This document shows positions 1 to 10,949 of a stretch of DNA of 64,000 nt, piece by piece. Positions within the stretch are counted from its first letter, which is position 1; each line of letters opens with the position of its first letter. Position numbers and translations under genes: made by a program. The stretch covers positions 657,182,591 through 657,246,590 of the forward strand of contig OY856409.1 in NCBI GenBank assembly GCA_963693085.1. Reading direction: 5' to 3'. Under the pieces are notes generated by a model. The model was not told where the DNA came from and searched no databases. It saw only the letters and a program-made list of their open reading frames with translations. This stretch comes from Alisma plantago-aquatica. Taxonomy: Eukaryota; Streptophyta; Magnoliopsida; Alismatales; Alismataceae.

Positions 1-242
1 ACTCAATTTGGAGTTCGAATGCAAGAGTTATGTCACTTTTGGTGGAGGGTATATATGAATTTCAGGACTGCAGCAAATTGTGTAATTTTCCTACAAAACC
101 CAAGAAAATAGAATTGAAACTCCAATTAAAGAGAAAAATCTAAAATAAAATAATTAATTATTAAACTAAGATAATAAATAACAAAATAATCCTAAACAAA
201 TATAAAAAATATATAAATAAAAGGGATAAATATACATTTATC
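1..242 (-). mobile_element. Element A: start of the 3' LTR (cut by the window edge)
   Basis: On the minus strand this begins TGATAAATGTATATTTATCC at 242 and reads leftward off the window. It is a direct repeat of 4339-4584, the first part of the complete LTR of the same element. The two copies differ by scattered substitutions, as expected of an aged LTR pair. The remaining roughly 1.1 kb of this LTR should lie left of base 1. Confidence 0.75.
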
Positions 243-470
243 AAAATACCCCGGACTTGAATCTTTGTTTGTCCTCAAACAAATAAAATCACAAATTATT
301 CTAATTTATACTAACAACATGTCTATCCTCACCCTTGTAACATCACTTTATTCCTTACCTCCAAATTTGGCCAAGCAACCCAATCTCCTAAAACCACAAA
401 ACACAAAATTATATATTTCCTATTAAAAACAAATATCATATCTTGGTTCAAAATCAAGATTTTGTAGAAA
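243..470 (-). mobile_element. Element A: 3' end of internal region with polypurine tract
   Basis: Read on the minus strand, this ends in a purine-rich stretch (AAGTCCGGGGTAT, about 245-257) directly against the LTR start at 242. That is where plant gypsy elements keep the polypurine tract that primes plus-strand DNA synthesis. No coding frame is recognisable. The same block recurs in opposite orientation at 703-920, forming a long hairpin arm. Confidence 0.6.
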
Positions 471-611
471 AACATGCTTCATCTTACTTTTGCTTTGATA
501 CTCTCATTTTTATAAATGTTTTTTTTGAGTTGTTGCACAAGAACAAGATGAAATTAGGTGGTGTGAAAACAAAGAAGGAAGTGATGCTTTTTTTTATTTT
601 AGATTTCTGCT

Positions 612-702
612 GGTCTTGTTATGTCTGAGTAAATCTCTCTGGGGAATGGAAGTAGCCCTTAGCCCGGTTCTATTCAATATAATCAGTTATATTCCTCCAT
701 CG
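612..702 (+). mobile_element. Element A LTR fragment in plus orientation
   Basis: This 90-base block, from CTGGTCTTGTTATGTCTGAG to the CCTCCATCGA motif, matches 2313-2407 and, in reverse complement, about 3880-3970. It is an isolated middle segment of the element A LTR placed between the two hairpin arms, with abrupt sequence changes on both sides. Confidence 0.75.
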
Positions 703-1087
703 AATCTTGATTTTGAATCAAGATATGATATTTGTTTTTAATAGGGAATATAGAATTTTGTGTTTTGTGGTTTTAGAAGATTGGGTTGCTTGGCCAAATT
801 TGGAGGTAAGGAATAAAGTGATGTTACAAGGGTGAGGATAGACATGTTGTTAGTATAAATTGGAATAATTTGTTATTTTATTTGTTTGAGGACAAATAAA
901 GATTCAAGTCCGGGGTATTTTGATAAATGTATATTTATCCCTTTTATTTATATATTTTTGATATTTGTTTAGGATTATTTTGTTATTTATTCTCTTAGTT
1001 TAATAATTAATTGTTTTATTTTAGTTTTTTCTCTTTAATTGGAGTTTTAATTCTATTTTCTTGGGTTTTGTAGGAAAATTACACATT
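703..1087 (+). mobile_element. Element A: inverted copy of internal 3' end (703-920) and LTR start (921-1087)
   Basis: This plus-strand copy has the polypurine-like block CAAGTCCGGGGTAT directly followed by the LTR start TGATAAATGTATATTTATCC at 921. The LTR stops abruptly near 1087 after about 167 bases and is joined to gag-like sequence in the other orientation. It mirrors 60-460. Confidence 0.75.
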
Positions 1088-1089
1088 TT

Positions 1090-1430
1090 TTATACATGTT
1101 CATAACCCCCAAGGTTTTGTTGGTTACACCCCACAAAATTTTGTTGATCATATCCCCCATTAGAATATGGATAGTAGGGTTCCCCATAATGGTTCTCAGA
1201 AAAATATGGATTCACATTGTATCCACCAGGATTAAAGGGCTCGCAATTAAAAGGGGTGCTTTTATAATCATGGGGTAGAGTCGGACAGGCAAGAGATGCA
1301 TGGTGGTAAAAACCACAATAATAACATTGTGGGGGATATTGAGATGTCCACTCCATTTGAAAAGAAAAGTTCTTGAAAGATATGTCAATCAACGAATGAG
1401 AGAAGAACGATTGTGAGATAAAAAATTAGT
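1090..1430 (-). pseudogene. Element A: Gag nucleocapsid fragment with a CCHC zinc knuckle
   Basis: A minus-strand frame of 100 codons (1392 to 1090) contains CYYCGFYHHASLAC, which fits C-X2-C-X4-H-X4-C, the nucleic-acid-binding knuckle of retrotransposon Gag. It is followed by a Tyr, Gly and Asn-rich tail. No capsid domain, protease or reverse transcriptase is present near it, so only the nucleocapsid end survives. The same coding segment recurs inverted at 1541-1712, and together they form a second palindrome centred near 1487. The knuckle supports a Gag origin. The lineage is inferred from the tRNA-Asp-type primer site of the same element. Confidence 0.65.
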
Positions 1431-1540
1431 CAAAATGAGTTTCCATTCCAGCAATACTGCTTTCTAGTTACTTTTTTTTTTGTAATTTTTGTGATTTCAT
1501 AATTTCTTAGATTTATAATTTTTAGTTCTGTTTGTAATTT

Positions 1541-1712
1541 TGACTAATTTTTTATCTCACAATCGTTCTTCTCTCATTCGTTGATTGACATATCTTTCTG
1601 GAACTTTTCTTTTCAAATGGAGTGGACATCCCAATATCCCCCACAATGTTATTATTGTGGTTTTTACCACCATGCATCTCTTGCCTGTCCGACTCTACCC
1701 CATGATTATAAT
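1541..1712 (+). pseudogene. Element A: inverted partial copy of the Gag zinc-knuckle segment
   Basis: This is the reverse complement of roughly 1270-1430 and carries the same Cys-Tyr-Tyr-Cys coding stretch on the plus strand, with a one-base difference that breaks the frame after the knuckle. The copies are separated by about 110 bases of T-rich sequence. It ends at about 1715 in a junction with LTR sequence. Confidence 0.65.
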
Positions 1713-1724
1713 AGCACCCCAAAT

Positions 1725-2147
1725 TGATGCTTGTCGTTGTACACGCAACAATCACTAGGAAAAGTCCTAGAGTTTAACCTTCTAACCCGGTTGTCAACTT
1801 ATTGTGAACAACAAGTCAACTTAGTATAGATAGATATCGATCCAAGGGACGGCAGAAAAGAAAAGTTGAAATCCAAATCCGATTGCAAGTATAATAATTA
1901 AATCCCGATTTGAGAGAGTTGTTAATACCAAGAACAAAAATAAAAGTGCTGAAATAAAATTTAACTAATCAAGAAATAAAGATCTGGGGTCCGGAAGATC
2001 ACCACCAAAACCACGTTCCTATTCAACTAATCAAATTATAAACTCCAAGGATCAAATTAGGACCTTGTGGTTACATGTCCTTACGGACAAACTCACAAGG
2101 GTCGGACTTCCCGTGAACTCGTTGGTCCCGACGTTCACAGATCATTG
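1725..2147 (-). mobile_element. Element A: terminal part of an LTR, minus orientation
   Basis: It matches 3201-3623 almost base for base. That is the last 420 or so bases of the element A LTR read on the minus strand, starting at the TGATGC end. A remnant of the primer-site flank (CCCCAAAT) precedes it. At 2147 it switches without a gap into plus-oriented LTR sequence. Confidence 0.75.
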
Positions 2148-3076
2148 TCTCTTTTTTCCCCCTCTTTTGAGGGCAGCCTATCCCCTCCCTTCCTATAAAA
2201 GGAGGGACTTTTCACTTGTAAAAGCATTCCATTCTTCATTCTATTTCATACATTTTTTTAGTTGTAGACCACATCTTGTATAATGTTGGATCTCATTTTA
2301 GTTTACATTTCTTCTGGTCTTGTTATGTCTGAGTAAATCTCTCTGGGGAATGGGAGTAGCCCCTTAGCCCGATTCTATTCAATATAATCAATTATATTCC
2401 TCCATCGAGCAAATGTCTTCTCTCTATTTATGTGTGGTTATTTGGATGATATGATATATTCTTATGGAGTGATATGACTGTGGATCTCTGTAAGAATGAA
2501 ACAATAGTCCTTTAATTGCGATTATCATCTTTTTAATCTTATTCTTGTTATAATACTTGGTGACGCGACCACCTGAGCCTTGGGTTTGAACACCGGTTTG
2601 AATTCACATGCTTTTTGATATGACCGTGGATAATGGCATGTTGGACGGTTGGGCAATGATCCATGAACGTCGGGACCAATGGGTTCACGGGAAGTCTGAC
2701 CCTTGTGAGTTTGTCCATAAGGACATGTAAAAACAAGGTCCTGATTTGATCCTTGGAGTTTAGAATTTGATTAGTTGAATAGGAACGTGGTTTTGGTGGT
2801 GATCTTTCAGACCCCAGATCTTTATTTTTTGATTAGTTAGACTTTATTTCAGCACTTTTATTTTTTGTTACTAGTTTTAAACAACCTTCTCATCAAAAAA
2901 AATTTCTTGTTCTTGCGATTGGATTTAGATTTCGAATTTTCTCTTCCGCTGTCCCTTGGATCGATACCTATCTATACTAAGTTGACTTGTTGTTCACAAC
3001 AAGTTGGCAACCGGGTTAGAAGGTTAAACTCTAGGACTTTTCCTAGTGATTGTTGCGTGTACAACGACGCGCATCA
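2148..3076 (+). mobile_element. Element A: LTR copy in plus orientation, lacking the first third
   Basis: This corresponds to LTR offsets of about 448 to 1384 when compared with the complete copy at 3201-4584. It includes a TATA-like TATAAAA at 2194-2200 and ends in GCATCA at 3076. It is followed by ATTTGGCACCGTC, the first part of the primer site, which is then interrupted. With 1725-2147 it forms a further inverted repeat (1725-2147 against about 2640-3076). Confidence 0.75.
2194..2200 (+). promoter_or_regulatory. TATA box in the plus-oriented LTR copy of element A
   Basis: TATAAAA lies in CTTCCTATAAAAGGAGGGAC. The equivalent position in the intact LTR reads TATAAAAG on the minus strand at 4090-4083. 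It is a plausible U3/R boundary promoter element, judged from position and sequence alone. Confidence 0.45.
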
Positions 3077-3180
3077 ATTTGGCACCGTCCCTTGACCGTG
3101 GATAATGGCATGTTGGACGGTTGGGCAATGATCCGTGAACGCCGGGACCAACGGGTTCACGGGAATAAAGATATGTCAAT
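3077..3180. repeat. Broken primer site plus duplicated LTR segment
   Basis: After a partial primer site at 3077-3088, bases from about 3093 to 3165 repeat an LTR segment also found at 2626-2695 and, in reverse complement, at about 3590-3660. The repeat contains GATAATGGCATGTTGGACGG. The block sits between two divergent LTR ends and looks like a template-switch junction. Confidence 0.6.
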
Positions 3181-3181
3181 C

Positions 3182-3199
3182 CCCGACAACGGTGCCAAA
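3182..3199 (-). other. Primer-binding site of element A, tRNA-Asp type
   Basis: On the minus strand it reads TTGGCACCGTTGTCGGGG, close to TGGCGCCGTTGCCGGGGA, the complement of the tRNA-Asp 3' end used by Athila-type and related gypsy elements. It lies two bases inside the LTR end at 3201, as expected for a 5' LTR on the minus strand. Confidence 0.75.
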
Positions 3200-3200
3200 T

Positions 3201-4584
3201 TGATGCGTGTCGTTGTACACACAACAATCACTAGGAAAAGTCCTAGAGTTTAACCTTCTAACCCAGTTGCCAACTTGTTGTGAACAACAAGTCACCTTAG
3301 TATAGATATGTATCGATCCAAGGGACGACAAAAAAGAAAAGTTGAAATCCAAATCCGATTGCAAGTATAAGAATTAAATCCCGATTTGAGAGAGTTGTTA
3401 ATACTAAGAACAAAAATAAAAGTGCTGAAATAAAATTTAACTAATCAAGAAATAAAGATCTGGGGTCTGGAAGATCACCACCAAAACCACATTCCTATTC
3501 AACTAATCAAATTATAAACTCTAAGGATCAAATTAGGACCTTGTGGTTACATGTCCTTACGGACGAACTCACAAATATTGGACTTCTCATGAACCCGTTG
3601 GTCCCGGCGTTCACGGATCATTGCCCAACCGTCCAACATGCCATTATCCACGGTCATATCAAAAAGCATGTGAATTCAAACCGGCGTTCAAACCCAAGGT
3701 TCAGGTGGTCGCGTCATCAAGGATTATAATAAGAATAAGATTAAATAGATGAAAAGATGATAATCGCAATTAAGGGACTATTGTTTCATTCTTACAGAGA
3801 TCCACAGTCATATCACTCCATAAGAATATATCAGATCATCCAAATAACTACAAAGAAATAGAGAGAAGACATTTGTTCGATGGAGGAATATAATTGATTA
3901 TATTGAATAGAATCAGGATAAGGGGCTACTTCAATTCTCCAGAGAGATTTACTCAGACATAACAAGACCAAAAGAAATGGAAACTAAAATGAGATCCAAC
4001 ATTATACAAGATGTGGTCTACAACTAAAAATTGGATGAAATAGAATGAAGAATGAAATACTTTTACAAGTGAAAAGTACCTCCTTTTATAGGAGGGGAGG
4101 GGATAGGCTGCCCTCAAAATAGGGGGAAAAAAGAGAGGGAGACCAATTTTTGAATTTTCTGGATCTGGTCAAATCGAAAGTTGATTGTCGTTAATTATCT
4201 TGACCATGTAACTCCCTTTAATGCAGATTCTCGCAGCAGCGATTTCGAATGTATTTCTCTCCCATTGAAAGCACAAAAGCGGTTCAAATAATAGAATTTT
4301 ATTTTAGGAAATTAAATTTCCTTTCCAATGAATACTTGTGCACTCAATTTGGAGTTTGAATGCAAGAGTTATGTCACTTTTGGTAGAGGGTATATATAAA
4401 TTTCAGGACTGCTGCAAATTGTATAATTTTCCTACAAAACCCAAGAAAATAGAATTAAAACTCCAATTAAATATAAAAATCTAAAATAAAACAATTAATT
4501 ATAAAACTAAGAGAATAAATAACAAAATAATCCTAAACAAATATCAAAAATATATAAATAAAAGGGATAAATATACATTTATCA
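3201..4584 (-). mobile_element. Element A: complete 5' LTR (1384 bp)
   Basis: Read on the minus strand it runs from TGATAAATG at 4584 to GCATCA at 3201, with TG and CA termini and an adjoining primer site at 3199-3182. The start matches the off-window 3' LTR (1-242). The right flank TGGTG (4585-4589) resumes element B's LTR in mid-sequence, so A inserted there. The matching left target copy lies outside the window. Confidence 0.8.
4084..4090 (-). promoter_or_regulatory. TATA box of the element A 5' LTR
   Basis: The minus strand reads TATAAAAGGAGG. It lies about 495 bases into the LTR and is conserved in the inverted LTR copy at 2194. It is the likely core promoter position. Confidence 0.45.
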
Positions 4585-7493
4585 TGGTGATCAAGCTTGG
4601 AGGATCTTCTTCTACCTTGAGCTCGAGAAGCTTGGAGCTTGACCTTGGATCTTAGAGCTTGGTGGTGATTCTTGAGGCATGTTATATAACTCTAAACCCT
4701 CTTTGTAATTATCACCTTTTACTTGTTATCTTGCTCTTGATCTAGGGTTCATTATTGCTTGCATGCCAGTAACTTATCCTTGGTAGCTTTGTGTTCTCTT
4801 TTGGAGAAACCATCCTTGATAGTTGTTGCCTTTGGGTTACACCTTTCTCTTGCCTTGTTAGTAACATCATCTTGATGTAGGAGATGATGGGGCCGATATG
4901 CATTTGTGTCTGATATATTTGGGTGGTCGTCATGATCTATGACACCCCCTAACTGTCACGACCTAAGGGTGATAGACTGCTACACCAAGAGATAGGTCAT
5001 CACGACCTTGGTTAGGGCTAGGTCGACACACTCAGATGTTGCCTAGATTATCATGCCTTAGGAAGGTTTAGGCTGATATGAGTTGAGAGAGTTAGCTGGT
5101 TGATGGTTGTTCAACTGATATGGAGTGGATCAGGATGCCTAGTGCGCTGGCCATTATAGCTTGGCCATCATGACTTGTGACTTCTCTCTTGGGCGGAGGC
5201 TGACACATCTTGGTGACAGTGTCGCTACCTGTCATGGCTTGATTCATGGCTAGCCCATAGATTTAGGGGTGTTGCTTCCTAACAACCTGTTAGCCATCAC
5301 GATTTAATGTGTTGCTTAAACCCTAATCATCACCTCGTCACGATGAGCATTTCCTGATACACCACAATGTGATTATCCCTTTTGATGTCGTTGCACCTAT
5401 GGACATTGTTACTGGATACAAGGGGTTGGCCGATACTTTCTTCCTAGAGTGTTGTATCTGATACCTCATGGTGTTAAACCGATACACCCTCCCGAGTGGT
5501 AGGCTGATACTTTGGTTGCTCTCTTAAGTATATTCTTAACCAATAACTCCCTTGGAGTGGTTGGCCAAAACACTTAGGGTAACCGATACCCTATGTTATA
5601 ACCCTCGTCGATACCTTGTGGTGATGTTTGAGATGTACTATGTTGATGCTAGGGTCACATGGTATAATGTGATACTCTTTGGAATAATATATGAAAGGTG
5701 TTGAGTTAATTTTCTATACATCATAACATGTTTATAATGATATTGCGAGCTATGTTTCTATACCTCATAATACATCTCATAATGATAATGAAAATGATGA
5801 TCTAAGGGTGGTTGTTGATCCAACCTTGTAAACCCTAATCGAGTAAAGTGAAACCATAATTCTAATGATGTAAAATGTTTGGCATGGATGATAATGTTAA
5901 TGATGTATTACCTCTCTTATTGTGAATATCTAACCATGCAGGTGAAACAATGTTATGCATATCCATGTATGAGCTATGATGTTAATGTATGTTTGAATGG
6001 GCCTTGTGAGGCATAAAGTGTTGTGGACATGCTTGCAAGAGGAGGTGGATGATCTTATGACATAATGAAGGTTTATTGCCTTACATGAGATGTTTTTCTG
6101 CAATGATGAAATGAGGGGTTGCTACCTCATGCTTTTGGTCCTAATATTGTAGAAGTTGTTTAGAGGTTGTACATTGTAACTTGATTGATACTTAAAGATG
6201 TTTAAATTGATCTAATTAATCAAGTAGAATCTAATAGTGTAGTTTTCCCTGTGCCATAGATCCATTCAGTGTCAACAATTTGCTGAATGGTGAAACAAAT
6301 TTAACTCAGAGCATATATTTTTGAATATGTAGGGTACAAGCTGAGTAATTCCTTATATCCTTAAATACATGATGTATGAGATGACCATGCGTGAGTCAAT
6401 CTCATCGTGATATGGATGGCCGTGCGTGAGCCACTCCTTTTTGTTAAAATTTCCATGCATGAGCCTATTCCTCTAGCGTCGTACTTGTACCAAGGTGGGC
6501 TAGTTATGATTATATGTGTGGATGGCCATGCGTGAGCCAATCCCTAGTTTTGACTATATGTCATTGTTTCAGTTGACTGATATGTCTCTACGGTGTTTTC
6601 TCTTGTGATGACCAAGAGGTGTGGTGAGAGCATGGGTTCCGAATCTTCCATTAGACCTTGTGTGGCACCGATTTCGACTTATCAAGTGGTCAGTTGCATT
6701 TGGGTGGTACGACTCAAATCCTCAGGGCATAATGAAATATGTAATCAGTTGTGTTCCATAATTGTATAGGATCAAATACAAATACATTGGTTGAGGCCTT
6801 GCTTGATCTTTATACAATGTTTTTGATAGAAAATATACATGTTCTTCATAATCCTTTTAAATTATTAAAATGTTTCGTAATTCAATAGTAAGTGCTCTTC
6901 CTGTTAATAATCATTACCTACTTCATTTTATTTGTACTTATATTGCTTCTTTGTTCATCCTATATGTGATAATAATAGAGTTGGTGGTGAGTTATATCTC
7001 CCGCTGAGACTTGGAATCTCACCCCATGTGTTTCCCACACCCATTTTAGGTGGACAAGCATGAAGAGGTAGAGATCGTGCAGAGGAGGTTGAGCAGCAAC
7101 CAGAGGAGCAGTAGCTGATAAGGTTGGAAGTGCTGCAGATTGTCTTTTGTTGATAGAGTCCTAGAGTCATCCATGTATACTCAGGTTTTTGGGAACATTT
7201 TGTAGTTGTTTCATAGATGCGCTTGTTAATGTGGTTGGCTTATATATCTGTTATGTAGAGTGGTGGTGGAATCATGTATATATGTTCTAGAACAACTCTT
7301 TGGTTACAAATTGATAGCATGCCTTCTATATGGCTTGAGGCATGAAAGGACTTATATGTAAAGGTTCTTGCTATTTGGAATTTTTATAAAACAATTTTAA
7401 TTTTTATAGTTTTCTAGTGGTAATATGCTTGTTAATCTTTCTTCCGCAATTATATTTTGAGTAATCTCACTTTTTGTGGCGCGGGGTATCACA
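4585..7493 (+). mobile_element. Element B: 5' LTR, missing its first ~945 bp
   Basis: This block is collinear with 13267-16271 of the 3' LTR. It starts mid-LTR because element A is inserted at offset 945 and the rest lies left of the window. It ends at ATCACA (7493) before the primer site. The LTR carries many recurring words such as CCGATAC and GTCACGAC at 4900-5640, and recurrent CCATGCGTGAGCC units at about 6385-6540. No gene is seen in it; short open frames here are not supported as coding. Confidence 0.85.
6380..6545 (+). repeat. Short degenerate repeats, ATGGCCATGCGTGAGCCA type
   Basis: Variants of CCATGCGTGAGCC occur at about 6385, 6420, 6452 and 6526, spaced 30-75 bases apart. The same set recurs in the 3' LTR at about 15170-15325. 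It is therefore a built-in LTR repeat rather than a new local event. Confidence 0.65.
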
Positions 7494-7498
7494 TTTGG

Positions 7499-7510
7499 TG
7501 ATATCAGAGC
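7499..7510 (+). other. Primer-binding site of element B, initiator tRNA-Met type
   Basis: TGATATCAGAGC differs by one base from TGGTATCAGAGC, the complement of the initiator tRNA-Met 3' end. It lies five bases after the LTR end at 7493. Confidence 0.7.
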
Positions 7511-7563
7511 TTTAGGTTCACTGAGTCTACAAGGACCTAGGACTAGGGTTTGTATCTGCTCTA

Positions 7564-8698
7564 GTGCCCTCCAGTCTATCTTATAGTCACTTCTGCTTAT
7601 GCAGAAGCAGAAGAGAGAGCTTAAAGATGTTTGGAGAACACAAAGAACATGCTCTCGAGAGCAGTGTTACTACACCAAGTGTTGGTGCAAGGAGCCAAGC
7701 ACGAGAAGATCGGGTGCCTGAAGTCCCCCAGTTTGACCCAGCCATGATAGAAAACCCTACCTTTCAATCACTTTTTGTGTAGTTTATGGCAACAATGACT
7801 CATATGACGGACATGATGCCTGCACCTCAGCCTAGGGCATGGTTCCCCATACTGAATCTTTGGGTTCTAGGAAGACTTTCGAGTGGCTTTACCATGTTGG
7901 GGCAGTTGAGTATGCAGGAACTGCTGACCCGATAGATGTGGATCTACGACTGACTGATCATGAGAAGGCCTTTAAGATCCTGAGTATCCCTGAAGATGAT
8001 AAGGTGAAGCATGTTGTGTACCTCCTGAGAGGAAGTGTTGTCCATTGGTGGTCCATAGAGGAGGAGAAGAGACCCAGTATTGTGGTTGGCTGGGAGGAGT
8101 TCTGACGCGAGTTCGTTACTCAGTACTTTCCTCAGACGTATCTTGATGAGAAAATTAGTTAGTTTTATAGGATTCAATAGCGATCCATGATGATCAACGA
8201 GTATGAGGCAATTTTTATGGAGCTGTTGAGGTTCTGTCCTCACATGGCTGCGACAGAGGACGAAAGCATTTGTTGTTTTGAGAAGGGGTTGAACGCTGAG
8301 TTTCTACCCCTGCTACTACTTTGGAAAATTGAGAGAGGTTTGTTGTGTTTGTGGATTCTGTTCAGAGCATAGAACAATATGTGAAGGAGAAGAGAGAGGC
8401 AAGTGCCAAGAAGTGGTCTACACAGTTTCAAGGACACTCGTCTTGTGGCTTCAAGAAGCCAATGTTTTCTGCATTGCCAATGTCACAGAGGTTTAGTGCC
8501 TTGATGCAGTGGTCGCCAAGCAAGGGAAGAGGCTGTAATTTTACACCCACAGGAGCCCAGAGTGTTGCATCAACATCATTAAAAATACCATATAGGCCTT
8601 GTTATGGGGACAAAATGTGCTATAATTGTGGACAAGTTGGGCATACTAAACCATTTTTCCTAGTGAAGGATGATGAAGTGAACCAGAAACCAAGGTAG
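7564..8698 (+). pseudogene. Element B: Gag (retrotransposon gag domain and zinc knuckle), broken
   Basis: Pieces of a chromovirus Gag appear in several frames. An N-terminal part spans 7627-7782. A capsid-like part at 7930-8105 has HVVYLLRGSVVHWW, typical of the retrotrans_gag family, and continues at 8187-8330. A basic tail spans 8345-8698 with CYNCGQVGHTKPFF. That knuckle has lost the last Cys (Phe instead), so zinc binding is doubtful. At least three frame changes and several stops separate the parts. Gag would form the particle around the RNA. It sits just after the primer site and before protease, the normal order. The equivalent gene of element C at 20480-21659 is clearly related. Confidence 0.8.
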
Positions 8699-8914
8699 AG
8701 TTAGCAGGGCTCGTAGAGACAACTGAACAGTGGCACAGGAGGACGAGGATGTGTCCAAGAATCACAAGATGAATCATCTACTCAGGGAAGTAGAGGATGG
8801 GGGAGACAACATGCAATGACTAGATTCTACATCATGAGTCAGCCAGAGGCGGTGGTCATCCCGCGAGTGGTGACAAGTCAGATGGAATTATTTCATTCTG
8901 ATTTGTATTCTTCT

Positions 8915-9530
8915 TGATTTATATCTATTTTTGTTGACCCGGGTGCTACACACTCTTTTATCACACGCGAAGTGCTTCCTTTTCCTGTTAGTCATAAGAA
9001 GAATAGTTTGTTGCTAGAAACCCCATTGGTTGGTTTTGTAGTGTTGCAGGATGTGCGTCCTTCCTGTGCTCTCTCTTTTTTGGGGCACATCATTCAAGTG
9101 GATCTCATACCACTTGATATGCATGGATTCGATGTGATCCTTAGAATGGATACCCTAGAGAAGTATAGAGTGGTCTTGGACTATAATTGCAAGCAAGTGA
9201 TATTTTTGGATGGTAGTGAGACGTGGATCTTCCAAGGAGATAGGAAGATTCTTCTGACATATCTTGTATATGCCATGGTAGCAAGGAAGATTTTGAGACA
9301 AGGTTGTGAGGCATTTTTGGCACACGTGATGGATACTGAGGCATGGAGTCCTAGTATTCAGGAGTTGCTAGTGGTTAGGGAGTTTGAGGACATGTTTCCT
9401 AAGGAGTTTCTAGGTGTACCTCCACTCAAAGAGATTGACTTTGAGATCAATTTGATTCTCGAAACACAACCAATTGCCCATACACCATATAGGATGGCTC
9501 TAACAGAGATGGTAGAGTTGAAGAGATAGT
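8915..9530 (+). pseudogene. Element B: aspartic protease and linker to reverse transcriptase
   Basis: The protease motif reads VDPGATHSFI (about 8935-8965), where Asp-Pro-Gly replaces the usual Asp-Ser-Gly. Downstream LIPLDMHGFDVIL is the conserved second strand of the Ty3-gypsy retropepsin. An open frame (8972-9529) continues through the linker, with EFEDMFPKEFLGVPP just before the reverse transcriptase. Stops occur upstream of 8972 and at 9529. The enzyme would cut Gag-Pol into its parts. The altered active site suggests it is inactive. Confidence 0.8.
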
Positions 9531-10200
9531 TGCAATAAATTCTTGACAAAGGTTTCATTAGGCTGAGTATGTTACCTTAGGGTGCTACAATGTTGTTTGT
9601 GAAGAAGAAGTATGGGTATATGAGGTTGTGCATAGATTATAGGCAGTTGAACAAGGTCACGATAAAGAATAAGTATCCCTTGTCGAGGATAGATGATATG
9701 TTTGACCATTTGCATGGCGTGATGGTGTTCTCAAAGATAGATCTAAGGTCAGGATATCATCAATTGAGGATCAAGGAGGATGACACACCAACGTCAACTT
9801 TTAGGATGAGGTATGGTCACTATGAGTTTGTGGTTATGCCGTTTGGGTTGACCAATGCAACATCAACGTTCATGGATTTGATGAAAATAGTATTTCGACC
9901 ATTCATTGATCAATTTGTTTTGGTCTTTATAGATGACATCTTGATATATAGTCATGATAGTCAACAACATGAACAACATCTTCGTCAGGCGTTGACAGTT
10001 TTGAGAAAACAACAGCTCTATGCCAATTTTAGCAAGTGTGAGTTATGGTAAAGAGAGGCATATTTCTCAGGGCATGTTATATCTGCCAAAGGAGTACACA
10101 TAGATCCTAAGAAGGTGGAGTCCATGAGAGAGTGGGAGCAGCCTAAGACACTGACATAAGTGCGTAGTTTTCTAGGTCTGACAGGCTATTATTGAAGATT
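9531..10200 (+). pseudogene. Element B: reverse transcriptase
   Basis: The frame at 9590-10051 carries the fingers and palm: [36 protein letters not shown] and the catalytic [10 protein letters not shown] (about 9926-9955), so both metal-binding Asp residues survive. The thumb continues after a stop at 10049 with GVHIDPKKVE and VRSFLGLTGYY. Stops also occur before 9590 and near 10156 and 10192. The order and motifs match Ty3-gypsy chromoviruses of the Tekay/Del type. It would copy the element RNA into DNA. Confidence 0.85.
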
Positions 10201-10860
10201 CATTAAGGAATTCAACGCTATCGCTATACCACTAATAAAGGTGACAAGGAAGGATGTGCTATTCATTTATGATGACATATGTCAATGTGATTTTCAAACA
10301 TTGAAGGAGAAGTTGACAAGTGCACAAGTTCTGGTTTTGCCTGAGCAAGGAAAGGGATACATCGTCTTTAGTGATGTGTCCAAGAATGGTATGAGATGTG
10401 TGTTGATGCATGACAAGAAAGTGGTTTCTTTTGCTTGTTGATAGCTTAAGAAACATGAGGAGAATTACCCAACCCACGATTTGGAGTTAGCTGCAGTGGT
10501 CCATGCTTTGAATATTTGGAGGCACTAGATGTATGGGGAGAAGTGTCAGATCTTCAAGGATTACAAGAACCTGAAGTACATCTTTTCACAACATGAGTTG
10601 TTCATGAGGCAGTGTCGTGGGATGGAGTTGATCAAAGACTACAAATGCACGATTGATTATCATCTGAGAAAGGCAAATGTCGGGGTAGATGCATTGAGAA
10701 GGAAATCTTCATCCTCATCCATGGATAAAGGACAGTTGAGTTCTTTGATGTGCTACAAGCAAGACATGTTGGTCTCCTTACGTCAAATGAATGTTAAGTT
10801 GGAAGTCTCCTTGTTAGCCAGATTGTTGGCACAGTTATAGGTGAAACCTACACTGAGACA
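10201..10860 (+). pseudogene. Element B: RNase H domain
   Basis: After the thumb, motifs of the Ty3-gypsy RNase H are readable: FSDVSKNGMRCVLM (first Asp), HDLELAAVVHAL (Glu), a TDHKNL-like KDYKNLKYIF, and VDALRRK (final Asp). Two adjacent stops at about 10439-10444 and one near 10528 break the frame. It would digest the RNA strand during cDNA synthesis. All four acidic positions appear retained, although the frame is not open. Confidence 0.75.
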
Positions 10861-10949
10861 ACAGATCAGGGAAGCTCAATAGACAGATTTTGTGATATAC
10901 AAATTAGATCAGAGTTCGGCAACAAGAAGCGTGATGGTTTCCATGAGTC

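Larger units (their letters stand above)
60..1087. repeat. Long inverted repeat (arms about 60-460 and 703-1087)
   Basis: The right arm is the reverse complement of the left arm over nearly 400 bases, with a spacer of about 240 bases. Each arm holds the start of element A's LTR plus the end of its internal region. A transcript crossing it could fold into a long imperfect hairpin. The spacer contains a separate LTR scrap (612-702) and AT-rich sequence with no recognisable gene. Confidence 0.8.

Noticed and set aside
2065..3752. Several open frames of 60-75 codons repeated at 2065, 2548, 3050 and 3541
   Set aside because: They repeat because the LTR segment is repeated. They occur on both strands and lack any conserved domain.
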